Positions 1 through 11,501 of a stretch of DNA of 64,000 bases are shown in pieces. The first letter of the stretch is position 1; the number at the start of each line of letters is the position of its first letter. Below the pieces are notes generated by a model. It saw only the letters and a program-made list of their open reading frames with translations. It ran no database searches and was not told where the DNA came from. The stretch spans positions 58,822 through 122,821 of the forward strand of contig CAZXEH010000004.1 in NCBI GenBank assembly GCA_964639885.1. The letters are read 5' to 3'. This DNA comes from JAGNLA01 sp964639885 (GTDB lineage Bacteria > Caldisericota > Caldisericia > JAAYUI01). Made by a program: the position numbers and the translations under genes.

Positions 1-3000
1 GAGCTTTGCTTTTGTGCTGCCGATTGTCATGGTGAGGGTGTTGCCATTTATGTTCATTTCGAGTGTGCCACCCTTGCCTGAGACGTTTGAGACCTTGTTT
101 CCGCCAAGGAACTCAACGAATTCGAACGGAGCCATGATAACTCCTTCGTTGACAACCTTTTCCGTAAGTGTCTGTGGTGTTCCATCAACGTTTACGCCTG
201 TGTTGCCCACAAACATGACCAGCTTTGTTCTCTTGATGTTCTTGATTTCAACAGTGATGTTGCCAGTTTTATTGCCGGCAAGATCGGTTGCTTCGATTGT
301 GTAGGTGTTCTTTGATGGGGCCGGGGCGAGCTTAATTGTTGCCTCCCAGATATCGTGAACAACCTTTGCTTCGACTGCTGTTCCTGCTGCATCCTTGATT
401 GAAACGGTTGAACCCGGATCTACACGGCCAGTGAGTGTGATTGTCTCTGCGCCGATTGGATCTGCAAACTTGTCAACAACAACTGATGGTGGCTGAGTGT
501 CAAGGGTTACCCAGACGTTCTTCTTTGTCTGGTTGCCTGAACCGTCTGTTGCGATGACGGTGATGACGTTTTTACCTTCAACGAGCTTGGCTGTTCCTGA
601 GAATGAGCCGTCGCCTTTTGTTGTTGCTGCTGTGCCGTTGATTGTTACTGTTGCGCCTGATTCTGTCTTACCAGTGATTGTGATTGATGGCTGGTTGGTG
701 ATTGGTGGTGGTGGGTTGACTTCGAGCATCGGTGCTGTCTTGTCTGAACCGACAAGGAGCTTTGTTGAGGCTGAAGCGTAGTCCGGTGATGAAGCTTCAA
801 TCTTGAGGAAGCCTGTTGAGGCCGGTGCTACTTCGATTTCAACTTCACCCTTTGCTGATGTTGACTTTGTCTGCTCAACGCCAAGTCCTGAGATTACGAC
901 CTTTGCGCCGGCAACTGGTGCGCCTGTTCCAAATTCCTTGACCTTGACCACGAGCTTTGTCGAGGCTTTTGGTGCAAGCGGTTCAAGTGAGTCAACTTCA
1001 ATGGCAAGTCCCTTGCCAACGTCGAGTGAGAAGACCTTGACGCCGAAGTATTCCGGTGTGGTCATTGCGATTGTGTACTTGCAGTCGCTTGTTGTGCAGA
1101 ACCACTTGTTCTTTTCAAGATAGTAGAGGTTGAGTGTTGATTCGCCTGTGCCTGTTGGTGTGTATTCGATTGTGGTTTCGACACCCTTTTCGTTGAACTC
1201 TGAATTCTTGCAGCGTCCATAGACTGAGTGCTCGTGCTGGTTGCCCTTGAGAAGGACAAGGCCGTTTTCGTTCATTCTGAGATCGCGCATGTCAGCCGGT
1301 GTTACGACTGCAATGAGCTGGTTGTCGAAGTTGTAGATGAGGTCGTAGTTGTTTTCATTGAGGAAGTTCTTGCCGATTTCTGTTCTGTCCGGTGAGGATG
1401 CGTCAAGAAGCTGGACGTTTGGTGGTGAAATCTGTGCAACCTTGTCTGGCCATGCTTCCCAGTCGAGATAGAACACGCCGTCATTGCTGACTGTGTACTT
1501 GAATCTGCGTTCCATGTAGCGCGGGTCTGTTCTGAATCTTGGTGGGTAACCGGCAACGTCTGCCTGGTTGAGGTTGTTTACATAGGCGTTGTCACCGACG
1601 AGACCGCCGAGATAGAGAGCATCTTCTGCCCAGACGTAGAAGCTTGTCTGTGCGTTGACGTCAAGACCGAGTGTGTCGTGATAGTCAAGCTTTTTGTTTC
1701 TGTCCAGGTCGGCAAACAGTGCACCGCCCCAGTATGGGTTGTTGTAGATGTTGCCAAGTCCCCAGCCTCTGACGAGCGGTTCAGTTGAGCCTTCGACCAT
1801 GAATTCAAGGTTCGGAGGAAGGAGCTTGTTGATTGCCCAACCCTTCATTGACGGGTCTTTCGGGTTCACATAGTCAACTTCCCATTCGTTTTTGTCTCTG
1901 TACCAGAAGCTGGTGGTGTTGTATTCAACATAACCTGAGACAACTCTTGAACGGCACTTCTGATAGGTGAGGTCTGATGCAAGGACAAATCCGCCGAACT
2001 GATAGAGTTCCTGGTTGTCCGGGTTGATTGCGTTTGCAAGTCCATCGTTCTTTTCCGATGCGTCAAAGTCGAAGCCTACATGCGGGTAGAGCTTTGAGGC
2101 ACATGGGTTTGTGACGCATGGGCTGAAGTCGAAGTCAAATGATGACGGTCTTGTGACAAACGGTGTGAAGCGTGATGTGTTCTTGACGCCGCCGCCGCAG
2201 ACGCTGACGCCCTTGGTGACGCCCTTAACAAGGCGCCCTTCTGCGTCAAAGACTGTTACCTGGACTCTGTAAACACGGTTGTCTGCTGCTGTCATGACGA
2301 AGTCTGGGTCGCCCGGTGTTGAGTAAGAGACCATTGACGGATCGTCAACGTTGATGATGTCGTAAGTTACCTTTGGATTTTCAACGTTTACAACTACCTG
2401 GCCTCTGTGCTTCCTGTCAGCTGTGTAGACGTAGACGATGAACTGGTGAGCCTTTGTCCATGCTTCTTCAGCTGGGTCGCCCGGCTGGCCCTTCCATGAG
2501 GTTGAGTCGTTGCAGGTGACGCCCTTGAAGACGTACTTGCCTGAGGCTGCGCCTGTGAAGTTGATTTCGATTGGTCTGAACGGAAGTGAGATGCTTTCAG
2601 CGCAGTCCTTGATGTCAAGTGATCTGATTGAGTAAAGCTCTTCGTTGTTTACGATTTCCTGGTCACGGTTGTGAAGGTCGGTTCTGACGAAGTAGTACTG
2701 AGGGAGAGTTGCCTGTCTGCCGTAATAGTACCAGTTATCCGGATGTGGATCTTTGAAGAGGAAGTTCCAGACGTTCTTTTCAAGAACAACCTTTTCGCCG
2801 AATCTGTCAACGACGGTGTGGTCATTCATGAGGTCGACCGGTGAACCGTCTTTGTCCTTGACTTCGATTGTGAACGGTGTGTCGTTCGAGATGAGTTCCG
2901 GTGTGATACCGGCAGTCAGGAGTTTCGGCGTTGCAAGAGTGATGATGAGGTCATCTTCTGGCTCAACCGGAATTGCGATCTGACCGGCCATGTAAACTTC

Positions 3001-6000
3001 GTGGCTGTATCTCATTCTGTTGTTTTGCGGATCGCCGTAGGCAAATGTGCTCTGGAGTGGTGACGGATCCCAGAACGGGGCGTATGACCTGTCGTTGTTG
3101 TCGTCGCCGTACTTGTAGGCTGTGACGTAGACCGGAAGCATTTCCTTGTCCGAGATGATGTGGTCTGGATTGTCGCCGATGCCGTTCTCGCCGCCAAAGT
3201 CGACACCTGATGTTTCGGTGTAGATGTTTTCAAAGACATAGATACCGTTGTTGCGCTGGAATGTTCTGGCATCAATGATACCTGACTTCCAGGTGTTGGT
3301 GGCCATATCATAGCTACCCATGATTTCAGTTTCATAATCTGCATAGGCAACTTTTCCATCGCCGTTGATGTCGATTGGCTGGTTATCCCATGTTACGTCG
3401 TACTGTGAGGTGTTGCCATTGCCAAGTCCGTAGTAGAATCTTGATGATCCTGGTGGATTTGTGACCCAACCGTCACCGGCGCCGAAGAAGAGATCCTGGG
3501 ATGCTCTCTTGACACCACGATCCTGCCACATGTAGACAACTGCATCGTTGCATTCCACAGTTCCGTTTGTCGGTTCCATGTTCATGAACGGTTCTTTTTC
3601 TGTGAGTTTTACTTCAACCTTGTTTGAGATTCCGAGCGGGATGTGCTTGACTGCCGGGTCTTCTGAAATTGTGTAGTCGATTCCGAGTGCGTGTGCATCG
3701 ACACCATCAACCGGTGGTGCAGTGCAGCAGTCCTGGTACATCTTGAATGTTCCATCGGCAAGGGTGACATAGATGAGGATCTTGCCTGGCTGCCACGGAA
3801 TGAGTTCATCGAGGACGATTACGTTGTCTGTGTCTTCGTATGAAAGCGGGCCAGTCGGTGTGTGCCAGCCGACCGATGCGTAGTTGAGTGAACCAAGTCT
3901 CTTGACGTATTCGTTTGGCTGTCTGTAGACAAGGTTTTCTGTCGGGATTGCACCGTATGGTGTATATGGGACGCCTGTCAGTGATCCATTGTAGTCTTCC
4001 CTGACTGTGACCTTTTCATAATCACGCCAGTTGGTTTCATCGATGATGATCTTTCCTGACCAGTCATACTGGATCGGAACCTGCTTCATTCCATTGTACT
4101 CGTACTTTGTTACCACTGATCCTGTTACAAGGTCAAGAACTTTTGGTCTTGCAAATGGGCCAGTGATTTCCATCTTCACAACTCTTCTGTCCGGTTCCGA
4201 TGCATCTGGGTTGAAGGTGATGTGTCTGCCTTCGCCGTCCTTCATGATGAAGTAGAGACCGTAGTCGGTGAGCGGGAAGAATTCTGTACCAAGCTTGCCG
4301 AATGCTTCGTATGCAAGTTTTTCATTTTCTCTCTTTGACCAGATTGCTGGATATGCGTTCCAACCGAATGGTCCACCCCAATCGCCCCAAACCTGGCCTG
4401 TTACACGGCCTGTGTGGGTCTGACCGCCTGGATAGCAGCGGAATTCTGAGGCGACATAGCGGAGAAGTGGATCATATGGAGCCTGAATCTGCGGGGTTGG
4501 ATACTTGAGTGGCGAAAGTGATCCGATGTAGTTTGAGGTTGTTGTGCCTGATGTGTAGTGAAGCTTTGAGAACTGGAGAGCATGGTCAACGATTGCAAAC
4601 TCCACAAAGTTGACGTATGGGTCCGGTGAGTAAACCTTGAGGTCAAGGTTTCCGCAATAGTCGATGCCCTTGTGCGGGAGACCGGCGATCATCTTGTCGG
4701 CCACGAAGTACGGTGCGCCGTTTGTGAGTGCCGGATGGGCGATTGTTGAGTTGTAGTCAAACGAAACATCTGTTGAGTAGACGCGGATCTGAAGGTGTGT
4801 GACGCCGTCTCTTGGTTTTACAACCACAAGGCCTTCGCCGCCCTGGTCGGTTGGTGTGAACTGACCGTAGGAGGTGATGTAGGTTGGAACGCCGTACATT
4901 GCGATGTAACCCATTGTGCCGTCAAAGATGCCGAGCTTGTCTGAGCGGTTCGGATATCCTGGAACACCTGAAACGTCACCGAGCTTACGCAGTCCTGGAA
5001 CTTCACACGGTTCGCAGCCTTCAGCGGCAGAACCCTGTGAGCAGTCTGAGTCGGTAAGTGTTGTCTTGTTGTCGATGAAGATCGGGAGTCTCTTGATGTT
5101 TTCTGTTGGTGAAATTGGGAATGTTCCGGTGTATTCCTGACCGATGATCACGTCGTTTGGATCAAGTGCCCATGGAATCTGCGGATTTGTTGGATCTTCC
5201 GGTGAATAGCGTGGTTCATACCAGTACCAGTAGAAGTAGGTCTGGTCTGTGTTGTACTGGATGATGTATTTGTATCCGGCATCAGTTGCTGGAACACCGA
5301 CTGCCATCCATGCAACGCCGCCGCCTGTGCAGTTGTAATTGACAACGTTTGCATGCCACGAGTTCGGATCGTTCTGTGTGTAGTATCTTCCGTTGTAGTC
5401 GTATGGGATTGAGAACGGGATGTCTGCCGGGTCGTTGATGTCGTTTGTATTGTCATGGTCGAAGAGCTTGAGCATGAGGTTCGGGAACTTCTGGTCAAGT
5501 GTTGTGATGCAAAGCCTGTTTGCCTTGACGTCGAGCTGTTCCGGTTTGACTGTGAACTGCCAGGTTGAAAGGCAGTCGTAGTTGTTTTCCATATAGGCCG
5601 GCATTGGAGGATATGGAACCTGACCGTTTGGATAATCTGCTCTGTCCTGTTTCCACGGGACATATTCGCCTTGAACCCTGAGTGAATGTTTTCTTCCCAT
5701 GTACGGGCTGTAAATGTCTGGTACAAGTCCTTCCCAATCGGTTGTGATGTCGCCGTAGTAACCATCTGGTGGTGCCGGAATCTGTCCGCCGTTTTCACGG
5801 AAGGCGTATGTGTAGACGATGCCGGACTGTGAAAGATCGACAGCGCCGGTTGTTGGGTTGACCATTGATACGTCATACTGACCGTCTTTGTTGCATGAGC
5901 CGCGGTACGGTGTGAACTGGAACTTCACAACCGGTCTTGTCGGTGAGCATTCGAAGAGAACGTTGTTGAGATTTGATGCTGTACCATTGACTACATACTG

Positions 6001-9000
6001 TCCAAGTCCCTGGAAGAGGACGAAGCAGCGTTCGTCTGGAATCCACTCACCTTTGTCGTCAAAGTGACCTGCTACCGGTGCTGGATCGAACTTGATTTCA
6101 ACTTCCGATGTCTGTTCAACCTGGAAATCTCTTGAAACTGAAATTTTTCCGCCGGAATCGCCCGGGATGACTTCCATATCAAGGTATCTCTTGACACCGT
6201 TGAGACCGTAGGTGATTCCGTTTACTGGAATTACTGTCTGCCAGTCGTCATAGATTGAGCATGTTGTGCCGCAATTGTAATAGATGCCCTTGTAATTTAC
6301 GTTTGTAAGTCTTGTGAATCCCTGTATGACTGTGCCGTACGGGTTTGCCGATGTGCCAGTACCTGTGCCCATGGAACCCCATGTTGTTCCGCCTGAAGCG
6401 ATTGTCGAACCGGCATCATAGATGAATTCGCCAAGGTCGTATCTGCCATTCATGTCGATGATTTTTGTTGAATCGCTTGGATCAAGGTGCTTCCAGTCAA
6501 GCCAGACCGGTTCAGTTGGGATTGACCAGTTTACTGTATATACGTTGTAATATGCCTGGTCATAATATTTGCAGTAGAATGCCGAGAGGTCATTTCCGGC
6601 TGCGCGGTTGTTGTATGCGTCGAACGGACCTGCGAAGCCCGGATTACGGTTTACATCTGCGTCACCGGCTGAAACTGTTGANNNNNNNNNNNNNNNNNNN
6701 NNNNNNNNNNNNNNNNNNNNNNNNNNNNNNNNNNNNNNNNNNNNNNNNNNNNNNNNNNNNNNNNNNNNNNNNNNNNNNNNNGACCTGCGAAGCCCGGATT
6801 ACGGTTTACATCTGCGTCACCGGCTGAAACTGTTGAGCCAGCTTCAAATTCAATCCATGTCTGTGTTCCGGTTGCCGGATCGGTTCTGACAGCCGTAACT
6901 CTTGTAAGACGGATATCGCCCTGTGAGATTTCGAATGCACCAACTCCATCAGCTGTTGCCGGAAGGAGATAGTCCACGTCGCGGTAGAGGGCTTCGCCGC
7001 AGCCATAGAGATTCTGGAGACCGTAACCACCAAAGTTTGTTGTGTCATAGAATCTGACTGGTGCACCAAACCCTGCTGTGTTGCGGATTCTGTCCTGCTG
7101 GAAGAAGTCTGACATTGGGAGAACAACCTGATCGGTCGTCCTGCCAGCGAATGCATCCATACCAAGTCCGATGTCAGCATCGGTTTCGTTGCTCTGTGCA
7201 CCGACGAAAAGTTCACCTGTTACGTCCGGGTAGTAGTCATCGGATGCGTTATTTGGAATAACCTGGTGAACACCTGTCGGATCGGCGCCTCTGTTGTTAT
7301 CAACGCCGTTGTCGTGCCAGATCTCGATACCAAGATATTCTCTGTAGTCAAGCTTTACGTTCTCGAATGTGCATGCCGGATAGTTGAATTCTTTGCCTGT
7401 CGGATCGAGAACTGTTGCTTTCTGGATGTCCTGGGACTGGAAAGTGAACTCGCCGTTTGGTGAGCGAAGGGCTGCGTAGGTCCTACCTGGCATTTCGCCT
7501 TCCCAAAGGTCTGTTTCCACTGAGATGTTATACTTTGGTGCTGCACAGCCACCCTTGATTACTTCTGAAAGGATGAGTGTGTCGCCTGGCTGGCAGTAAC
7601 CGGTTGTCGGTACGCCAAGGTAGTAGCTGTAGAGTGATCCCCAGGTTGTTCTTCTGATGTCACCCAGTGAAACACGGTAGTCAACTCCGACCTTTTCGTA
7701 GATTGGTTCGCCAAGGCTGGCCATTCCACTTGGTGTCGATATGACTGACCAGTCAAAAAGACCTGGTCTGCCCCAGATTGACTGAAGGTGGACTGTGTCG
7801 CCAACTGAGCCGTATGCGTTTCCGAACGGGCCTGGAACGTAGCCGACTCCACTGAAGAAGTTCGGATTGAGAGGGAATCTGTAGCATGTGGCACCGACAT
7901 CATAGTCGTCGCCGGCATCCCTGACAGCGTTTGATCCTCTGTCCATAACTGCCGAACCTGCAGCGTAGCGGACGATACGGCCTGTTGGTGCGAGTGTGAT
8001 AACCGGGATAAGTCTGGTTGCGCCATAGAAATGCGGATAACGGACGTGAGCTGCGTTGTTCGGGTCATAACCGGTTACAAGGTTGCCGACACCAATTGCG
8101 CCTCTTCTGAAAATGAAGTCGCCCCAGATATAGTTGACCATGTTGTCTGGTCCCGCATTGCGTGTTCCGCCTGAAGCTGTGTGCCATTCTTCACCGTAAT
8201 CCCAGCCCGGAGTGTTACCGTTTGTATTAAAGTAGCTGGCAGTGTTGTAGGTTGGTGGGTCTGCTGGTCCAGGAATTCCGCCATTGAATCCATCAAGGAA
8301 TGGCTCAAGTGGAAGTCCCATGTCCCAGTTGTTGACCGGTGTATGCTGTGGGTATGTTTCGAGTGTCGGGAACGGTGCACGACCCAGTGATGATGGTGCA
8401 GTGTCAACATATGTGTTGACTCCCTGGTATGCAAGATCTGCCCAACCGATTCTGAATGTGCGCTTCACACCCGACATCTTATCATAGTAAGTAAAGTATG
8501 TTGGGTTGCTCCATTCGGTTGTGGTGACCTGGCCGCTGATGTTGGCCATCGGGAGTGGATATGGACCCTGTGTGTTGTTTGCTGGGTTTGGATCGAACAT
8601 GGCATTCGGGTTGATGGTGCAGTCGTCAATTGTCGTGCTCGGATCATTGCCGTAATCTGTGCTGGCTGGATCCGCATATTTATAGTAGCGACAGTCATTG
8701 AAGCGTCCATCCGGATCGAACCAGAGGTTGCCCGAATCGTCAAGGACGACATACCATTTGTTGCCTTCTGAAGATGCACCGGCGTTTGGTACAACATCAA
8801 GGTAGACTTCGGTCCACATGTAGGGTGTACCCATGGAATATCCCGGTCTGCCAAATGACACAACCGGTGTTTCAGGTCCGAAAGTCCTCTCGTTGCCTTG
8901 ACGGTTGCCGTTGATGTGCCATCTATTGCAAATAAAGACAGCGTTCTGATTGGTCTCTTCGGCCTTAGCAGAACCCTTTGCACCTGGAACAAAAGCAACA

Positions 9001-9047
9001 GTAGCAAGCATGAGAGCCGCTATAATGATGCTGATAATTTTCTTCAT
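1..9047 (-). CDS. Giant secreted surface protein A (3' end beyond window; interrupted by a false assembly gap)
   Basis: A secreted protein of at least 2,960 residues read right to left; its stop lies beyond the left edge. The start is the ATG at 9047, with AAAGGAG just upstream and a Sec signal peptide (MKKIISIIIAALMLA, then an Ala/Lys-rich cleavage zone). The N-terminal 750 residues align by eye with giant protein B at 50745-59501, for example GNLWFDPDGRFNDCRYY against GNLWFDKDGYFNDCRYY. Near the left edge I translated two tandem bacterial Ig-like/glucodextranase-B-like modules (about 780-241). They are followed by a copper-amine-oxidase-N-like stalk domain (about 240-1, ending NGNTLTMTIGSTKAKL) that protein B lacks. 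The frame changes across the N run but is restored when the 55-bp duplicate and the Ns (155 bp) are removed. Probable surface-layer or matrix component; the exact role is unknown. Confidence 0.85.
6627..6836. other. False scaffold gap: 100 Ns flanked by an identical 55-bp overlap
   Basis: Positions 6682-6781 are exactly 100 Ns. The 55 bases before the run (6627-6681) are identical to the 55 bases after it (6782-6836). This looks like an unresolved k-mer overlap between two contigs joined with a default 100-N spacer. Deleting 6682-6836 restores a single reading frame through giant protein A (...NRNPGFAGPFDAYNNRAAG...), so no sequence is probably missing. Confidence 0.9.
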
Positions 9048-9246
9048 CACCAAACTCTCCTTTCAAATGTTTACACAGCACTACGTTACAATAAACACGA
9101 AATGGTCATAAATCACTTTTGTCACGGTCGGACTGCATTGTTTGAGTCTGCCGTACCATCAATGAATGCTTCTTGTTCACACAAATTGCAAATGACATTC
9201 GGGCATGACTATACAGCCAGGTTTCCGAGATGCCAATCCATAAATG

Positions 9247-9262
9247 TGCAATTCCTATGCCA
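9247..9262 (-). promoter_or_regulatory. Sigma-54-like (-24/-12) promoter of giant protein A
   Basis: The minus strand reads TGGCATAGGAATTGCA, matching the -24 TGGCA and -12 TTGC elements with the five-base spacing diagnostic for RpoN promoters. Transcription would start near 9235, leaving a leader of about 190 nt. Giant protein B has the same element at 50488-50503 with one base changed. No rpoN or enhancer-binding activator gene lies in the window. Confidence 0.65.
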
Positions 9263-9424
9263 CAATGGATTATTGCATTCATGGCGTTGCTCCTCCATTT
9301 ATAAAGCATGGGGTTTTGAATGTAAAGCCCCCAAAATCGGCTAAATTGTTGCCATTATTTTACACATTGTGTGTAATAAATACAAAATGTATAAATTGGT
9401 TACACTTATGTTTATCTATTATGG

Positions 9425-9452
9425 TTGACCTTATCCACAATTCAGCTACAAT
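9425..9452 (+). promoter_or_regulatory. dnaA promoter with an internal DnaA box
   Basis: A -35 TTGACC (9425-9430) and -10 TACAAT (9447-9452) are separated by 16 bp. The spacer contains a perfect DnaA box TTATCCACA (9431-9439), which implies repression by DnaA itself. The dnaA ATG lies 12 nt after the -10, so the transcript should be almost leaderless. Confidence 0.7.
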
Positions 9453-9464
9453 TTGACAACTGTA

Positions 9465-10763
9465 ATGAACATCTGGCAGAAGGTATTGCAAGTTATTAAG
9501 AAGGATGTCACGGTTCCAACATACAACATGTGGTTCCAGACATCGGAGTTGATCTCGGAAACCGACGACAGGATCGTTGTTTCGGTTCCAACCGAGTTTG
9601 CCAAGGACTGGCTCCAGTCAAAGTACTACGGAACCATCCAAAACATTCTCCATGACATCACCGGAAGATCGTTCGACGTCACCTTCATCATCAGGCGCCT
9701 GGATGTTCCTTTGGAAACACCTGAGGAACAGCCGGCATCTCTACAGGTACTCAATCCCAAATACACCTTCGACAGCTTTGTTGTTGGCAACTCAAACAAG
9801 TTTGCCCACGCAGCCTGCCTTGCCTGTGCCAAAAATCCCGGCAGGGCCTACAACCCGTTGTTCATCTACGGCGGTGTGGGACTGGGCAAGACCCACCTCC
9901 TGCAGGCAATAGGACACGACATCCTCTCAAAACAGCCTCAGTTTGACCTCATCTACACCACTACCGAGCGTTTCACCACTGAGGTCATCACGGCCATAAA
10001 ACAGAACAAGGTGAGCGATTTCCATGAGTACTACAGAACCGTGCAGGTTCTGCTCATCGACGACATCCAGTTCCTTGCCGACAAGGAGCGCACACAGGAA
10101 GAGTTCTTCCACCTGTTCAACGTTCTTTACGACAAAAACCGCCAGATAGTGATCACCTCGGACCGACCGCCAAAGGAACTCAAAGGCATTGCCGACAGGC
10201 TCAGATCAAGGTTTGAGATGGGTCTCCTCGCAGACATCCAGCAACCAGACCTGGAAACCAGGATTGCCATCCTCCAGACCAAAGCATCCCAGGAGCACAT
10301 CGCCATCCCCCAGGAAGTGATCAACTACATTGCAACGCACAACTACAGCAACATCCGTGAACTTGAAGGCGCACTCATCAGACTCGTGGCCATTGCCAGC
10401 CTCCAAAATGAGGAAATCACGCTCCAGATGGCAAGAAACAGTCTCAAAGACATCATTCCAAAGACTTCAAGGCAGATCACAGTCAAGCAGATCATCAATG
10501 AAACAGCAAGATACTTCAACATCCCATCCGAAGACCTGGTCAACAGGCGCAGAACTCATGACATAGCCATACCAAGGCAGATTGCCATGTATCTTGCAAG
10601 GGAATATACCGGAGAATCGCTTGTCAACATCGGCGAAAGCTTTGGGGGTCGCGACCATACAACCGTCATGTACGCCCACGACAAAATCGCAGGCCAGAGA
10701 AAATCAGATCAGGTTGTCGACACAGCCATCGTTGAAATCCTCTCCGTATTCGAGCAAAGCTGA
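9465..10763 (+). CDS. dnaA: Chromosomal replication initiator protein DnaA
   Basis: Replication initiator that binds DnaA boxes and opens the origin in its ATP form. The 432-residue protein has domain I at the N-terminus (MNIWQKVLQVIKKDV), a short linker, and an AAA+ domain starting near residue 105 (NPKYTFDSFVVGNSN). Walker A is GGVGLGKTH near 136-144 and Walker B is LLIDDIQ near 197. The C-terminal DNA-binding signature GGRDHTTVMYAH is near 393. I chose the ATG at 9465 because the upstream in-frame TTG (9453) touches the -10 box and the family usually begins MNIW. No Shine-Dalgarno is visible, consistent with a leaderless mRNA. It is followed by an HRDC gene and hisS rather than the usual dnaN. 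Confidence 0.97.
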   Translation: MNIWQKVLQVIKKDVTVPTYNMWFQTSELISETDDRIVVSVPTEFAKDWLQSKYYGTIQNILHDITGRSFDVTFIIRRLDVPLETPEEQPASLQVLNPKYTFDSFVVGNSNKFAHAACLACAKNPGRAYNPLFIYGGVGLGKTHLLQAIGHDILSKQPQFDLIYTTTERFTTEVITAIKQNKVSDFHEYYRTVQVLLIDDIQFLADKERTQEEFFHLFNVLYDKNRQIVITSDRPPKELKGIADRLRSRFEMGLLADIQQPDLETRIAILQTKASQEHIAIPQEVINYIATHNYSNIRELEGALIRLVAIASLQNEEITLQMARNSLKDIIPKTSRQITVKQIINETARYFNIPSEDLVNRRRTHDIAIPRQIAMYLAREYTGESLVNIGESFGGRDHTTVMYAHDKIAGQRKSDQVVDTAIVEILSVFEQS

Positions 10764-10764
10764 T

Positions 10765-10787
10765 AAACCAAACTTACAGTTTGGTTT
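10765..10787 (+). terminator. Hairpin after dnaA
   Basis: A perfect 10-bp stem with a 3-nt loop (AAACCAAACT-TAC-AGTTTGGTTT) begins just after the dnaA stop. The downstream T run is short, so termination may be partial. Confidence 0.55.
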
Positions 10788-10846
10788 CTGACATCTTCCC
10801 CAACTGATCCACACGGCCAGTTCTAACATCAAATCGAGGCCACCCT

Positions 10847-10875
10847 TTGACAAGTTTTGCTTTTGAACATATAAA
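10847..10875 (+). promoter_or_regulatory. Sigma-70-type promoter for the HRDC-hisS operon
   Basis: A consensus -35 TTGACA (10847-10852) and -10 TATAAA (10870-10875) are separated by 17 bp. The start near 10882 leaves a leader of about 110 nt before the HRDC gene, which has a clear ribosome-binding site. Confidence 0.7.
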
Positions 10876-10991
10876 CAGTGCATACTACTAGTAACATCTT
10901 TATACATTTACTAATAGTAATAAGGAATGTTCAATTGTTCCAAACCAGTGGAAACGAAGGAAACACAGGAAAAGTTATTAGAGGGGGAGAT

Positions 10992-11501
10992 ATGGATGAA
11001 ATGTTGAAATGTGGGGAAGCAGAGGGAGAGTGCTTGCAGTGCAGGCTTTTCAGGGTATCGACTAACCCGACGGATGAAACGGCCGACCTTGCAAAACTGA
11101 ACGAGTTTCTGGGGGCAGTTGATGTGGTATCGGTGAAAACACAGTATGTCACATCAAAAACGGATTACTGGCATTCGTTTGTGACATTCAGGAGTGCCAG
11201 AGGAGATGATAAAAGGGCAAAGAATGATGAAGAACCAAAACAGGCTTCAGCTGAACAGGAAGAGGAAGTAGATGTAGAGCTTGTGGAAAAGCTCAAGGAA
11301 TGGCGGCGGGAAGAGTCTTACAAAAGAGGCTGGCCGCCATACAGGATTCTGACCAACAAGTCGATAGAGGAATTATCCACAAGGAAACCAACAATTGTTC
11401 AGCAGCTTGGAAACATAAGGGGCATAGGCAAATTCACCGAAGAAAACTTTGGCTCAGACATAGTAAATATCATCGCAAAACACGCGCAGGAGAAGAAATA
11501 G
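10992..11501 (+). CDS. HRDC-domain protein
   Basis: A 169-residue protein with a C-terminal HRDC domain (about 95-165: LVEKLKEWRREESYKRG, then a helix-rich stretch containing IRGIGKFTEENFG). HRDC is a DNA-binding domain of RecQ helicases and RNase D. The N-terminal part (LAKLNEFLGAVDVVSVKTQY) resembles the short domain that precedes HRDC in small stand-alone bacterial proteins of this type. An acidic linker (EEPKQASAEQEEEVD) joins the two. The start is the ATG at 10992 behind GAGGGGGAG; an in-frame upstream ATG at 10878 lacks one and lies at the predicted transcription start. The stop codon abuts the hisS ATG directly, so the two are translationally coupled. A nucleic-acid role is inferred; the partner is unknown. 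Confidence 0.8.
   Translation: MDEMLKCGEAEGECLQCRLFRVSTNPTDETADLAKLNEFLGAVDVVSVKTQYVTSKTDYWHSFVTFRSARGDDKRAKNDEEPKQASAEQEEEVDVELVEKLKEWRREESYKRGWPPYRILTNKSIEELSTRKPTIVQQLGNIRGIGKFTEENFGSDIVNIIAKHAQEKK

Larger units (their letters stand above)
9048..9464. other. Divergent intergenic region between giant protein A and dnaA
   Basis: This 417-bp region holds the leader and sigma-54-like promoter of giant protein A and the dnaA promoter with one DnaA box. It also has an inverted repeat TTACACA-TTG-TGTGTAA at 9360-9376, about 100 bp upstream of the -24 element, where an activator could bind. The stretch 9350-9425 is AT-rich. No convincing gene is present. Confidence 0.6.

Noticed and set aside
5148..5876. 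A 242-codon minus-strand open frame and many plus-strand frames inside 1-6600
   Set aside because: They lie in other frames of giant protein A, which is confirmed by alignment with its paralogue. Their composition (Ser/Thr/Gln/Arg runs) is typical of out-of-frame translation.
9106..9309. Minus-strand 67-codon frame in the dnaA/giant A spacer, with GGAGGAG upstream of an internal ATG
   Set aside because: It spans the predicted sigma-54 promoter and would lie largely upstream of the transcription start. The sequence shows no protein-like conservation.
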